Counted from the first letter of the stretch, positions 36,001 to 48,591 are shown. The stretch: 64,000 bases of DNA from Raffaelea ambrosiae (GCA_002778195.1 PCDI01000008.1:1243154-1307153), one strand, 5' to 3'. Translations and numbers: made by a program. The notes: generated by a model from the letters alone, not told the origin.

Positions 36001-37718
36001 ATGGCCGAAGTCACGTCGCTTCCGGCGGCGGCGGGGAATGGCGTCGAAATTCCTGTGGGGAGCGTCGCCCAATATGTAGCATGCCGTGGTATGTAGTATG
36101 TCATGGACGTCTGATGTCACCGGTTGGCATGAAGAAGGACGATGCCAGTATTGTGCATCTTCCTATATTTCATTGCCTTTGAATTTTCGATGCACAGTTC
36201 TGTGGAGGACATAGCTCGAGGGCAACAGAGCATGAACGCCCCCCCCCCCCCCCCCCCTTAGCTGTTATGCGCGCATTGTTGTCAAGGCGGTCCATAATGA
36301 AGTCGGATGTCTGTCCGAGTAGTCGAATATATTGTTTCACAAAGATATGCCCGCCAAGCAAAGACTGCGGTAGACCCGGCGCAGGTCCACACAGACCGCC
36401 TAGCTCCGACAGACCGCCCGGTACGTGCCTCCCAACAGCGGGCCCGTCAGAGTTGGTTTTCCATGGGTAGCGTCTGGTCGAAAAAAATAGAATGGGCCAA
36501 AGCCAGGTCGAAAGTACTGACGGTGGTACCACTGGCCTGCCAGCGTGGACAAATCTGACAGTAGAGTGCCGGAAAAGTCTAAAGAAGAAACAAGAAAATT
36601 GCATGTAGCAAAAGTTGCGGTTATGTTTGGAGGCGTTGAATTTAGCTATGTCAGCATTATGCCAAAATATCGAACATGGTCTTGACTGCCAACGGCGGGG
36701 ATAACGTACCGCTGGATTAACAGGTTGTTAACCTGAGGGGTTGAAAAGAAGGGGAAGTTGTTGCGGAGGAGAGGGAGGGAGAGGGGATTTTATACTTGTC
36801 ACAATTGATGTGTTTGCAACTCCTGTGTTGCGTTTGTGAGTTGCTATGAGACATGCGTGGCAAACAAGTGATACAAGGCTGAGAAAATAGCAACAAAAGG
36901 AACTTTCATCCGGCTTGTTGTCAAGTTTGTATGACAAACATACACTTGCTTGTGAGGAAAAGCGAAGCGAAGCAAGCGGAATGCAGGTAGGGTTAAAGAA
37001 GACCTGATAAAAAATCAAACCACGGTCGAGGCAAGTCAGACGGGAATTGACGGGACATTTCAAATTAACACCCCAGACTATGGCAATTAAAGTTCGAATG
37101 GCAATGGAGTTGTAAAGTCTATGAGCCTCGAGTGCAAGGCTGTGGCCAAATTGAGGCTCTCTGCTGAAGTTAGAATACGCCGCAGCCCCGGATCGCAAGA
37201 TAGACAGTAAAGACAGACAGATATGCCCAGCTCTAGTATGTTCGATTCCGCTCGACCGCAACTGTACTATGTATGGCCTCATTGCCCGTTAGTCAATGAG
37301 CACGCGGCGGCCAGGCAAAACCAGAAAAGTGGGGCGATTCGCCGCAGCTTCTCCAGGCGCCGGTTTTGTCAACTGCCCCTCATTTTCAAGGCGGCCAGCC
37401 ATCGCCAAATCGTGCCTGTTCCCTGGGCCGTGCACAACTCGGGCCTCTTTCTTTTTCTTCTTGCCTTCTACACCCCATGCCCTTTTTATGCACACAAACA
37501 ACACAAAGCCTGAGCATGCACTTCAAGATGCCCATGCGACCACGTTCTTCTGCCTGTGCACGCAACAAGAAGCACCCGCTGGCTGCCTGCTCGCACCTGT
37601 CGGCAGCCTGAATCAGCCGACCGATAAGACTTGCATGAGAGATATAAGACGAGGAACATCACTGACGGGCCACGATACTGCGATCCTCTTTTCTCTCCCA
37701 CCTGTCCAACCGTCCGCC

Positions 37719-38816
37719 ATGGACGCCACACCGTCCACCGCGGCCCTCCCTGTGCGGCCGCTGCCTGCAGCCTCAACGAAGCGGAAACACAGCGACGTCT
37801 CAGCCGAGAGCCAACCTAGTAGCAGTGACCAGCACCACCAATTCGGCCCCCCCCCAGCTACGGCCTCTTTCTCGACCATCCTCCCCAAATTCTCCTTTGA
37901 GGCACCCATGCACGGCATCGTATCTCCCTTTCCCCAACAACAACAACAACAAGCCTCGCCCGAGCTTCTTCTACCCGGCAACCCAGCCAGCATGCCTGGT
38001 GGCCTGGCACATGCCGTCAGCGACGGCGGCAGCAGCCCGCGCACGAATGTGGCGCATCACTTCACCAGTCTGGCCATCGCAGATCCCCGGTGGCAGACAC
38101 CAGAAGGAGCACCGCCTGGACAGGTTTCCGTGGCCGGAAAAGGCAGCACGAACAGTATCGACATGGAAGTCGACGAAGACGACAGCAGCGGCGCACCGAC
38201 GAAGCGGAGACGGACGGAGATGATGATGGGCTTGGATGGCCAAACCGCAACATCTTCACCACCGCCAGAGGAAGAACTGCCTGCCACCGAAGCAGCGACT
38301 CCTCGCGCCATTGTCGACCCCGTCCGCGCATCCCTCACCTGGCAGGATGACGAGATCACCGTCTACGACCCTGACGACGCTGACGACGACGGCACCGGAG
38401 TCAACGGCATCGGCTTCAAGCCCACCCCAGCCATTGCCCGTGCTCGTGCTCTCAAGCGTCGCCAGCAGCTGGTCGAGTATCGGAAGCGCGAAGAGCGCGA
38501 GGCCCGCGCTCGCCGGAGCCTGCAGCGGCGGTCACGGGCGGCAGCAGCGGCGGCAGCAGTGAAAACGGCACGGGCACAGGCCGAGGCAGAGGAGGAAGAG
38601 CGGAGGGCGACAGGAGCGGCGGCAGCGCTAGCGGCAACGATGGCACCATCAACAGCCCATGCCAACGGCAATCATGCGGCCGACCCAGCAGCTTCCACGT
38701 TGGCATCCTCCTCCTCCCCAGGACCAGAAACAGTTCGGAGAGTGCGCTTCTTGGAGACGGGGCCGACCACGATCCGGTTCCTCGAGCCGGAGCCAGCCAC
38801 TATAATGACCTCTTGA
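37719..38816 (+). CDS. Conserved-looking fungal protein of unknown function, probably nuclear
   Basis: This is an intronless 365-residue frame. The ATG at 37719 has a good context (GCCATGG). The frame is open upstream, but that sequence looks like leader. The product is low-complexity at both ends. It has Ser/Pro-rich parts, a QQQQQQ run, an acidic MEVDEDD patch next to a likely nuclear localisation signal (PTKRRRTE), and an ordered-looking core around residues 205-275: SLTWQDDEITVYDPDDADDD, then GIGFKPTPAIARARALKRRQ and a long basic helix, REEREARARRSLQRR. An alanine-rich tail follows. I recall similar cores in Sordariomycete hypothetical proteins but no function. It is convergent with COX20. 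Confidence 0.75.
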   Translation: MDATPSTAALPVRPLPAASTKRKHSDVSAESQPSSSDQHHQFGPPPATASFSTILPKFSFEAPMHGIVSPFPQQQQQQASPELLLPGNPASMPGGLAHAVSDGGSSPRTNVAHHFTSLAIADPRWQTPEGAPPGQVSVAGKGSTNSIDMEVDEDDSSGAPTKRRRTEMMMGLDGQTATSSPPPEEELPATEAATPRAIVDPVRASLTWQDDEITVYDPDDADDDGTGVNGIGFKPTPAIARARALKRRQQLVEYRKREEREARARRSLQRRSRAAAAAAAVKTARAQAEAEEEERRATGAAAALAATMAPSTAHANGNHAADPAASTLASSSSPGPETVRRVRFLETGPTTIRFLEPEPATIMTS

Positions 38817-39478
38817 TATTGGTGTTTCTTTTTTTTGCTTTGCGTTTTTCTTTTTGTGTTGGAAACATATTAGTCAACAAAGGCTCAACTACTATGATGA
38901 GAAAGGGGAAGGGGGGGGGAGGAGTTGTTCAAAAAGGATTTTCTTTTTTTAGTTCCTTTTCTATTTTTGTTTTTTTTGTTGATTTCCTCGACGGTCACCT
39001 CGGGCACGTTTGGCTCTGGGCGACGTGGTGTTGGTGAATTGGGCAGCGGTGTTGGGTTTGTCTTTCTTCCGCAGGCAATGCTGGGTGTTACAGTTTGGGA
39101 TTTCGGGGAACATCAACCGACAGGGGTTGCAAAAAACCACCGCGCTTGCTTTCGTTTTCATATGGTCTGCATCAACTTTTTCCTCTTCTCCCAACTTTTG
39201 TCTTGCTCTTCGCTTTTCCTTTTCCTCTCTTACACATTGCTTGGACATCATGCTCGCCCAGAAAAAAGAAAGGTCCAAGCCAATTGGTTCTCACTTCTCA
39301 TTCTCCTTGGTCATGATAGTTCTGAGTGTATTTGGAATTGATAGACGTGGCATTCAATGAAGTCTCAATAATTTCTTGAACGGAGATGATTCTTTTGTGA
39401 TTTTTTGTCTATGCTTTCTGTCTTTGTATGCCCATTAATACTGTTTTCCCATTTTACCTGTTCCCGAACCTGCTTTTC
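38817..39478. other. Convergent 3' flanks of the 37.7-kb gene and COX20
   Basis: T- and G-rich non-coding sequence lies between two converging stop codons, with no recognisable feature beyond T and G runs. Confidence 0.5.
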
Positions 39479-40121
39479 CTACCAGAATTTGTACCACCGT
39501 TTCTTTGCCAGCTCCGCCGCCTCCCGCTCTTCCCTTGCCTTTTGTTCTCTTTGCCGTTTGCGCTCCGCCTCGCGCTGCTTCAGCTCGGCCTGTTTCCGGT
39601 CGTATACCTCCACTAACCTCTTCATCTTCTCCCGTTCTGCTCGNCGCAATGCTTGGCATGCCTCGAACGACACGATGCCGCCCACTGCGAAGGCCCCGAC
39701 AGCCCAGTTTGCTGCTTTTGGGATGTTGGCTGCAGAGAGAGAAAGTCAGCAACGAGACGCCATAGAGACAGCTGCACAAAGGACAAGACTTACAGCCCAG
39801 AATATACCGCAGCATACCGACCACAGCACCGCCTCCAATGCCTGTCAGGAAGCCTTGTCTTGCGCATGGGTACTGATACACTTTGAGAAAGTCCTGCGCC
39901 TTGATCGACTTGACGGCCTCTGTGACAGACGCATGTTGTGATGGTGCCGCTGTCTTCTGTGCATCGCCCTGTGCCTCTACTCCTGCTTGCGCCTGCTCCT
40001 GCAGCTTCTTCAGCTCCTCGCCTGTTGGAGCCTTGTCAAAGTGCTGTGTGCCCCATGTTGCCGTCGTCCCCGTTGTTGTCGGCGGCGGTGGCGGTTGTGA
40101 CGGTGGCGCCTCCCCCGCCAT
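39479..40121 (-). CDS. COX20: Cytochrome c oxidase assembly protein Cox20
   Basis: Cox20 is an inner mitochondrial membrane chaperone that escorts newly made Cox2 during complex IV assembly. Exons on the minus strand: 40121-39794 and 39729-39479, 192 residues. The N terminus is Pro/Thr/Gln-rich. The conserved part runs through AVKSIKAQDFLKVYQYPCAR, then a glycine-rich first membrane helix (about 91-108, GFLTGIGGGAVVGMLRYIL), the SNIPKAANW joint formed exactly at the splice, a second helix (about 115-132), and a C-terminal charged helix ending KKRWYKFW. One base in exon 2 is N (39644), in the codon after CQAL, probably Arg. The gene is divergent from POL2 with 774 bases between starts. Confidence 0.9.
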
Positions 40122-40895
40122 ATTGTTTTCTTGCGAGAAAGAACCAAAAGAAGTCCTAGATACAGGGTCTCAGTTGTGCACAACGCAGAGAAGTGTGCTC
40201 GCCGTATTTTCGTCCTCTCGCTTTCGACTCTCAAGTGTGCTCGTGAGGTCGAATGATCTGATCCAATCTCAGGCCAAAAAACTTGAAGACCCCACTTTTT
40301 CCAACAGCCTCGCTGCCATACGTCAGAATTACCCCTCGGACTTGGCCCGAGCGTCTTTTCAGCACATTCCCCTGGAGCTCTGTAGGAATTAGAAAATTTT
40401 GGGACTCCAGACCCTGTTCCCTCAGCGGGCCGACACCGACGCGTCCCTCCTTGTAAATTAGCGTTCTATGCCGACACGTTAAAACGCGCTCTGGTGTAAG
40501 TGCTCCACGACGCGTCTCTGGGGCGCAAAGTGGGAAGGAGGTGTCCACCAACCAATCCATTTTCCTGCAAAGGGAAAGAGCGAGTTTTGTCTCTGGTATT
40601 TTTTTGTTCCCTCCTTCCTGTAGTTCCATAGTAACAACATCGCAACAGCACCACCAAGAAAAACGAAAAAGAGAGAAAATTCACGATCACGGCCACGAAG
40701 ATTCCCATACGACCTACCACAACTACGAACTGACACCGCTTCCCGATTTTCACGCGTAATACTCTCTCTACCCTTCCTGATGAAGAACAGCAACAATTGT
40801 TAGGAAAGCAGAACAAGACGACTCGCGGTCCCTCTGTCTTTTCCTTTGCGCACGTCTCCCAATCACCCGCACATATACACACGCACACAGAGACG
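40122..40895. promoter_or_regulatory. COX20-POL2 divergent promoter with three MluI cell-cycle boxes
   Basis: ACGCGT occurs at 40439-40444, 40510-40515 and 40752-40757, which is about 457, 386 and 144 bases before the POL2 ATG. In yeasts this MCB element binds MBF and drives G1/S genes, including replication polymerases. That fits POL2; the link here is inferred. Confidence 0.55.
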
Positions 40896-43800
40896 ATGGC
40901 CAACACGAGCCTCCGGCGACAGCCCCAAAAGGGGTTTCGCCGCGGCGGCGCCAAAAAGGCCTATCATGGCACCCGGCAACAACGCACCTTCGCCGCCGCG
41001 TCGGGCGGCCGCACCGAGGGTACATCGGCCGATGAAAAGTGGGAGCGCACCCGCTTGGCTCACAGCATCGACGAGAAGATGGGTTTCGCCCGCTACGAGG
41101 CGGGCCGCCGCCGCGAGGGCTGGCTCGTCAATGTGCAGCCGACCTCCATCGAAGACGACCGCGTCGAGGGCGGCGGTGGCCGCGCTGCCGTGGACTTGTA
41201 CTTTATTGACAACGGCCTCGACGAGAACGGCGACATCTCGACCTTCAAGGCCACGCTCGAGTACGAGCCCTACTTTCTCGTTGCCGTCCGCAAGGGCCGC
41301 GAGCCAGAGGTCGAGGAGTGGTGCAAGCGGGTCGCCGGCGGCGGCGGTCTGGTCAAGCGCGTGCGCCGAATTGAGAAAGAGGACCTTCAGATGCCCAACC
41401 ATTTGCTGGGCTTCCGGCGGACGTTCCTGGAGCTGCGATTCGCCAATGTGCAGAACCTGATGGCGGTGCGGCGGGACATCATGCCCATTGCCGAGAGGAA
41501 CAAGAAGGGCATGAATGCGATGGACACCTATGCCGAGATGGCAACGTGAGTCTTGAAATGTGCGGACTTCGGAAACAGCAATTCCGTCCATACTAACAAC
41601 GTCTCCTTTTCCAGATCGAACAATGACCTTGACCTCTTTGACGACGCACGAGACGAGACTCAACATAACCACTCAGTTGTTGAGGCGAGCGAGTACATTG
41701 TTGACATCCGCGAATACGACGTCCCATACCATGTCCGGGTATTAATAGACATGGGTACGCTCTTTCTTTCCTTCTTTCTTTCTTTTTTATTTCTCCGCCT
41801 CGATCATTCTGATCGTTCCTGGCTGACCGTTTTACTAGACATCCGCGTGGCCAAGTGGTACTTTGTTGAAGTAAAACACGGCGTCACCAGCATCACCTGC
41901 AACGAAGACCGACTTGCCATGGCCGACCCGGTGGTCATGGCCTTTGATATCGAGACCACCAAGCTGCCGCTCAAGTTCCCCGACGCCGCCATTGACCAGG
42001 TCATGATGATGTCGTACATGATCGACGGCCAAGGCTTTCTCATCACCAACCGGGAAGTTGTGTCCGAGGACATTGCCGACTTCGAGTACACGCCAAGACC
42101 CGAGTACCCCGGTCCGTTCATGATTTTCAACGAGCCGGACGAGAAGGCCGTTCTGGAACGCTTCTTCCTCCACGTCAAGGAGGCTCGGCCCACAGTCATT
42201 GCCACGTACAACGGCGACTTTTTCGATTGGCCCTTTGTCGAAGCCCGTGCTAGCGCCAATGGCATCGACATGTACCACGAAATCGGCTGGTACCGCGACA
42301 GCGAGGACCAGTACAGGTGCAACTACTCTGCCCACATGGACTGCTTCCATTGGGTGAACCGAGACTCGTATCTGCCTCAGGGCAGTCGTGGCCTCAAGGC
42401 TGTCACAGTGGCCAAGCTGGGCTACGACCCAGACGAGCTCGACCCCGAGCTCATGACCCCCTACGCCGCTGAGCGGCCACAGACGCTGGCCGAGTACTCT
42501 GTCTCCGACGCCGTCGCCACCTACTACCTCTACATGAAATACGTCCACCCCTTCATCTTCTCTCTCTGCACCATCTTGCCCCTCAGCGCTGATGAGGTCG
42601 AGCGGAAAGGTACGGGCACGCTTTGTGAGATGCTGCTCATGGTTCAAGCCTACCAGAAGGGAATTGTGCTGCCAAACAAGCACGTGTCACCAAAGGAATC
42701 ATTCTGGGAGGGCCATCTGTTGGATGCAGAGACATACGTTGGCGGCCACGTCGAGAGTATCGAGGCCGGTGTTTTTCGGTCAGACATCCCCGTCAACTTC
42801 GTCATGGACCCAGCTGCATGCGACGAGCTCCTCGACGATCTCGATGCCGCTCTCACGTTCAGTATAACAGTCGAGGAGAAGAAGTCTATGGAGGACGTCA
42901 CAAACTACGAGGAGGTCAAGGAGCAGATTGCCGAGAAGCTGCGCAGTCTCAAGGAGACGCCCAACCGTCACGAGCGCCCACTCATCTACCACTTGGATGT
43001 CGCTTCCATGTACCCCAATATCATGACCACCAACCGACTGCAACCCGACTCCCTGATCCAGGAAGCAGACTGCGCCACTTGCGACTTCAACCGCCCGGGC
43101 AAAACCTGCGACAGACGCATGCCATGGGCCTGGCGAGGCGAGTACATCCCGGCCAAGCGGGACGAGTACAACATGATCCGGCACGCGCTCGAGAACGAGA
43201 AGTTTCCCGGAAAGGGATACAACGCGCCCATGCGCACGTTCCAGGAACTGCCAGCCGACGAGCAGGCCAATCTGGTGCGGAAACGCCTGCAGCTCTACTC
43301 CCAAAAGGTGTACCACAAGATCCGCGACTCCAAGACGATTGTCCGCGAAGCCATCATCTGCCAGCGTGAGAACCCCTTCTACATCAACACGGTCCGTGAC
43401 TTCCGCGACCGTCGCTACGACTACAAGGGCAAGGCCAAGGTGTGGAAGGGCAAGACGGAGGCGCTCAAGTCCTCCGGCGCCGCCGCTGGCGAGATCGACA
43501 ACGCCAAGAAAATGATTGTGCTGTTCGACTCGCTTCAGCTGGCCCACAAGGTCATTCTCAACTCGTTCTACGGCTACGTCATGCGCAAAGGTTCGCGTTG
43601 GTACTCCATGGAAATGGCGGGTGTCACTTGCTTGACGGGCGCCACCATTATCCAGATGGCGCGGGAACTGGTTGAGCGCCTGGGCCGGCCCCTGGAGCTC
43701 GACACCGACGGCATCTGGTGCATGCTGCCGGCCACGTTCCCCGAGAATTTTGCCTTCAAGCTGAAGAACGGCAAGAAGGTCGTGATTTCGTACCCGTGTG

Positions 43801-46800
43801 TCATGCTGAACCATCTGGTGCATGCGCGCTTCACAAACCACCAATACCAGACCCTGGTGGACCCCAAGACGTTCAAGTACGACACGCACAGCGACAACTC
43901 CATTTTCTTCGAGGTCGACGGTCCCTACAAGGCCATGGTCCTGCCCACATCCAAGGAGGAGGACAAGAACTTGAAGAAGCGGTATGCCGTGTTCAACGAC
44001 GACGGCAGTCTGGCCGAACTGAAGGGTTTCGAGGTCAAGCGCCGCGGTGAGCTCAAGCTCATCAAGATCTTCCAGCAGCAGATTTTCAAGTTCTTCCTGG
44101 ACGGGTCCGACCTGACCGAGTGCTATGCGGCTGTGGCCAAGGTGGCTAACCGCTGGCTTGACGTGCTGCACAGCAAGGGTGCCACGCTGGCCGACGAGGA
44201 GCTGATGGAGCTCATTTCCGAGAACCGCAGCATGTCCAAGACCCTGGAGGAGTACGGCAGTCAGAAATCCACGTCTATCACCACGGCCCGCCGTCTGGCC
44301 GACTTCTTGGGCGAGCAAATGGTCAAGGACAAGGGCCTGAACTGCAAGTTTATCATCTGTGCGCGCCCTCGCAATGCCCCTGTCACGGAGAGAGCCGTGC
44401 CCGTGGCCATCTTTTCGGCAGAAGAGCAGACCAAACGCATGTACCTCAAGAAGTGGCTCAAGGAGGAGCCGGTCGACACCGATCCGCGTGCTCTGCTCGA
44501 CTGGGACTACTACCTCGAGCGTCTGGGCTCGGTGATCCAGAAGCTCATCACGATTCCGGCTGCCCTGCAGAAAGTGCGTAATCCCGTCCCGCGCGTGGCC
44601 CATCCGGAATGGCTGCAGCGCCGCATCAACATCAAAGACGACAGGATGAAGCAGAAGAAGCTCACGGACCTGTTCGCCAATGTCAAGACCGCAGGCGCCG
44701 GCGGCGGCCCGTTGGAGGACATCACAAACCACAGCAATGGCAACGCACGCTCAGCAGCAGCCACAGCCGCAGCAGCAGACGCTGGCGACATGGAAGACTT
44801 TGGCACAAGCCAGAAGCTCTTGAAGTCGGCAACAGCGCCAGCCGCCACGACTGGCAAGACGGCAGCAGACGCGTCCAACGAGTCTGCCAGAAAGTCGCCA
44901 ACACAAAAGAGAAAGTCACACCCAGACGACGGTGCCGCTGAAGCCTCGACAGATCCGTTCTCTGCTCTGCCCAAGGCGATGCCGTCGCCCAGCGAGGACT
45001 ATGTCGGCTTTCTTCAGTACCAGAAGAAGAAATGGGCTATTCAGAAGCAGGCTCGCATCAGGCGCCGCCATCTCTTCGGAGACCGCCCCAACAACCTCCA
45101 GCAGAAAGCCAACAACATCCAGCAATCGTTCCAGCACCGGGCCGAGATCACCTTCCGGAACACGTGGCAACTGCTCCAGCTGCGGGCAACAGAGACTCCG
45201 GGAGTTGTCTCCGCCTTTGTGCTGATCGACTCGCGCATCCACAGCCTCAAAATCAAGGTGCCGCGGCAGGTCTTCCTCAACCTGAAGAGCAAGGAGCTGC
45301 CCGACATTGAAATCGATGGCTGCGAGGTCGAGCAGGTCAACCACACTCTGCCCAATGGCCACTCATCGGTCCACCTGTTCAAGCTCACCGTCGACGAGAA
45401 TGTGTATTTTGCCGAGGCCGAAAAGTTCTCGCTGCTCTTCAACCACCCGAGCGTGGAGGGTGTGTATGAGCGACAGCTGCCCTTAAACATCCGGGCACTG
45501 CTGCAGCTGGGCAACCTGTGCACCATCGACGAGACGCAGCAGGGTGTGCTGGGCAAGGGACTCGACCAAGGTTTTGACCTTTCCGGCCTCAAGCGTCCTG
45601 TCAAGCATCTGAAGCCATACCTGGACCCGACCACCATGGCGTACATCTACATCTCACACATCAGCTCTGGCGAGCGGCAGATCTTTGGCATCTTCTCGAC
45701 GACAAACAGCCAGGCACACATTGTGATTCTGCACAAGAACCGTGAGAGCGTGCAGGAGATGCCCAACGTCGGCCGGATGTACAGCGACATGCTGGGCCGC
45801 CGCCGGGATGCCGAGACCGAGGCAAAGGCGGCAGCAGCGACGCCGATGGCGGGTATGTCGGATTCCGAGAAGGAGGCCATCCAGGCAGCCGCTGCGGCAG
45901 CAACAAACTGGCGCGACTGCTTCCCGTACCAGGACGAGCTGTCGTTCAAGACGACACAGGTCACGACGCGGCGCAAGGCGTACCTGGAAATTAGCGACAT
46001 TGTCAAGAAGATGCGCAAGGAGGAGATTGGGCGCCCGCAGATGCTCGTCGTCCAGTCGTCGCAGCGCAACATGCTGGTGCACGACATCCCTGTCCTGGCC
46101 GAGCTCCCAGTGCTGCCTCTCAAGTATGACCCTCTCGACAGCTCGCTGCCGCCTCTGGGTTGGCAATCCGTGGTGGCGCGCCGCCTCGTCAACCACTATT
46201 TGGCGCTGGGCGCGTGGGTTCTGCATCTTGTCAAGCTCGCCCGGTATGGCGACGTGCCCGTCTGCAACTTGGAACGGGATGACCCGCGATTCCTCATCGA
46301 CGTGACCTATGCGCGGCGACTGCAGAACAACAATGTGGTGCTGTGGTGGTCTGGCAGCCCTCGGCCGGACCACGCCGGCTACGAAAAGGACGACGTGGCC
46401 GGCCCGCTGGAGACGGTGCAGCTGCCAACGGTTAACAACCCCGGTACGTTTGCGTCGGTGTGTATCGACATCGAAGTGCGCAACCTAGCCATCAACACCA
46501 TCCTGACGTCGTCTCTCATCAACGAGCTGGAGGGCGCCGACGCGGCCGTCTCGTTCAACCCGGCCGCGGACGCTGCGGGCGGGGAAGACGGTGGGGCAGG
46601 CTCCCTGTACGCCGAGAACGCCTTTTCCAATGCCAGCATCTTGGTTCTGCGGGAGATGGTCAAGGGGTGGTGGGCAGAGGCGTGCCAGGGCAATACCATG
46701 GCGGACCTGGTGGTGAACAACCTGGTGCGCTGGGTGGAGAACCCAGACTCGTTCTTGTACGACCGGGCCCTGCACTACTACGTGCAGATGATGTCGCGCA

Positions 46801-48068
46801 AGGCGTTCCAGCAGCTGATGGCGGACTTCCGGCGGGTCGGCTCGCAGGTGATTTTTGCCAGCGCGAACCGGCTGCTGCTGCAGACGACCAAGGCAGAGGT
46901 GACCAACGCGTTTGCATACAGTCAGTACATCATCAAGAGCATCAAGAGCCGGCCGCTGTTCAGCTTCATCGAGATGGACATCAAAGAGTACTGGGACTAC
47001 CTGGTGTGGTACGACGAGTACAACTACGGCGGCAAGGCGTGCCAGACGATTGGCGAGGTGCCGCAGGGCTCGCAGCAGCCGCTCGAGACGGTCATGCACT
47101 GGCAGATGAACACGTTTTTGCCGGTGCGGCTGCAGCCCATCTTCTCGGACTGGGTGGTCGAGTTCATCCAGCTGATGCACTCGCTCAAGCGGCCGGCCAT
47201 GGCCAACGGTGCCGACCCGCAGCGTCTGACGCAACTGCCGATTGGGTTGCTTCAAGGTGGCAAAGGAGGCAGTGACGACGCAGAAGCAGCAATGAACATC
47301 ATTCTCGGTGCGGCCTTTGAGAAGCCGCTGAAGAAGGAGATTGCGGGTCTCATCACAGCCCGCAACCGTGAAATGCTGCACCCTGAGCTGGCGGTCGACT
47401 ATGACTTCCCCGTGCTGCCGGGCTCGCTGGTAACGACGACGATGACGGCCAACGACCGGCGGTCTTCGTCGGGCAAGGCCGCGGCAGCCGTCGCCGCCAA
47501 TCGCAACCCAGTCCTGGAGCTGGTCAAGGCGCTGATGCAGGTGCTGTCGCTGGACAAGAACATCACAATGGAGGCGCGTCTCCTGCGCAAGGAGTTGCTG
47601 GCCATGTTTGACGTGCGCGAGTTCAGCCGCGACGGCTCGTTCCATAACCCGTCGGAGAGCCTCAAGATTGCTCAGCTCAGCTGCGACAGTTGCACCATGG
47701 CACGCGACCTGGACCTCTGCCGCGACGAGGACCTGTTGCCGGATGAAAAGGATGGCAGTGCTGCCGCCAAGCCCTGGCTGTGCATTTTCTGCCAGGCCGA
47801 GTACGACCGGATTGCACTGGAGGAGCGACTGGTGGCGGCGGTGGAGGCGGTGGCCATTGAGTGGACGGTGCAGGACCTCAAGTGCGGGCGGTGCGGCGCA
47901 CTCCGGGTCAACGACTTTATGGACCACTGCACATGTTCGGGCGAGTGGGGACCGACGGTGCGGCGCGACGAGATTGTGCGGCGGCTGCGGGTATACCGGA
48001 ACGTGGCGCAGTTCTATGATCTGCGGATGTTGAGTGATGTCGTGGGCGAGGTGTTGGGTGGGCTGTGA
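40896..48068 (+). CDS. POL2: DNA polymerase epsilon catalytic subunit A (Pol2)
   Basis: This is the leading-strand replicative polymerase, about 2339 residues. Exons: 40896-41545, 41615-41754 and 41839-48068. The proofreading domain shows Exo I FDIET (D300, E302), Exo II TYNGDFFDWPF and Exo III YSVSDAVATYY. Polymerase motif A is DVASMYPNI (D650, M654), motif B is KVILNSFYGYV, and motif C is LDTDGIW (D885, D887), with the epsilon-type DTDG. The iron-sulphur cysteines of the catalytic domain are present: CATCDFNRPGKTC (675, 678, 687) plus the Cys in IICQREN (771). The inactive second B-family half follows. The C terminus carries both zinc modules: CDSC..C and CIFC (from 2212), then CGRC and HCTC (from 2279), which bind Dpb2. 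Numbering is close to yeast plus ten. All key residues are intact. Confidence 0.98.
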
Positions 48069-48502
48069 GCGGATGAAGCCTCAAGGAATGGAGATGGGAG
48101 AGGCAGGAATGAATGAGATACTGACGGAACTGACGACAATGGGGATATTAATACACGATTTGAGTTGCATTCCATGACACATTGGGAGGGGGGATTCTTG
48201 TTTCTCTTTTGTTGTGTGTATGGGTGTGCTTTTGAGGGGTGGCTCTTTTTTTTTTCTTTATGAAAGATGCACGGCGTTTTGGGGGGGGGGGGGGCATTTT
48301 TGGAATAATCAACAAGAACCAGGTCGCATCATGTTTGTTTGATCGCATAAGCATACGAAATAAAATACTGAGTAATAACGGACGAGAAGGAAGTGTTCGT
48401 GGATTGCCAAAGGTTGTTCTAGACAAGGCGAGTTCGGGTTACGCACGTGAGAGCTAACCTTATAAGCAAACTATATGCCAATATCTTCCAACAATTGGAA
48501 AG
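48069..48502. other. POL2 3' flank
   Basis: Non-coding sequence with homopolymer T and G runs and a CACGTG near 48445. It leads into the tRNA gene, and nothing else is recognised. Confidence 0.5.
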
Positions 48503-48574
48503 GGTCCAGTGGCCAAATGGCAAGGCGCTTGGCTACGAACCAAGAGATTGCAGGTTCGATCCCTGCCTGGATCG
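48503..48574 (+). tRNA. tRNA-Arg (anticodon ACG), intronless
   Basis: The 72-base cloverleaf pairs fully: acceptor GGTCCAG/CTGGATC with one G-T, D stem GCC/GGC, anticodon stem CTTGG/CCAAG around the loop CTACGAA, and T stem GCAGG/CCTGC around TTCGATC. Loop positions 34-36 are ACG, which reads CGT (and CGC, CGA after A-to-I editing). The B box GGTTCGATCCC is canonical. A TTTTT terminator for Pol III follows at 48587-48591. CCA is not encoded, as usual for a nuclear gene. Confidence 0.97.
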
Positions 48575-48586
48575 AATTCCATTTAC

Positions 48587-48591
48587 TTTTT
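48587..48591 (+). terminator. Pol III T-run terminator of tRNA-Arg
   Basis: Five Ts lie 12 bases after the mature 3' end of the tRNA, the usual Pol III stop signal. Confidence 0.75.

Larger units (their letters stand above)
29685..37718. other. 8-kb gene-poor interval with assembly gap and decayed coding traces
   Basis: No intact gene is recognised. It contains the N gap, a 19-bp tandem repeat (32033-32089), a GC3-rich coding-like fragment broken by a 14-bp duplication (32818-33068), C runs, and several short open frames on the minus strand between about 33.4 and 35.5 kb that look more protein-like than random but match nothing I know. A 66-codon frame at 31097-30897 (minus; MASLGSMSATLPAQTMPAED at its start) is the best remaining small-gene candidate, and it is weak. 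Confidence 0.45.

Noticed and set aside
29685..37718. LTR retrotransposon
   Set aside because: I could not find paired terminal repeats, a primer-binding site or reverse-transcriptase motifs in this interval.
42780..44732. 650-codon open frame antisense to POL2
   Set aside because: It mirrors the GC3-rich codons of POL2 on the other strand; no domain, and the sense frame is unmistakable. The same applies to the antisense frames at 45654-46373 and 46485-47927.
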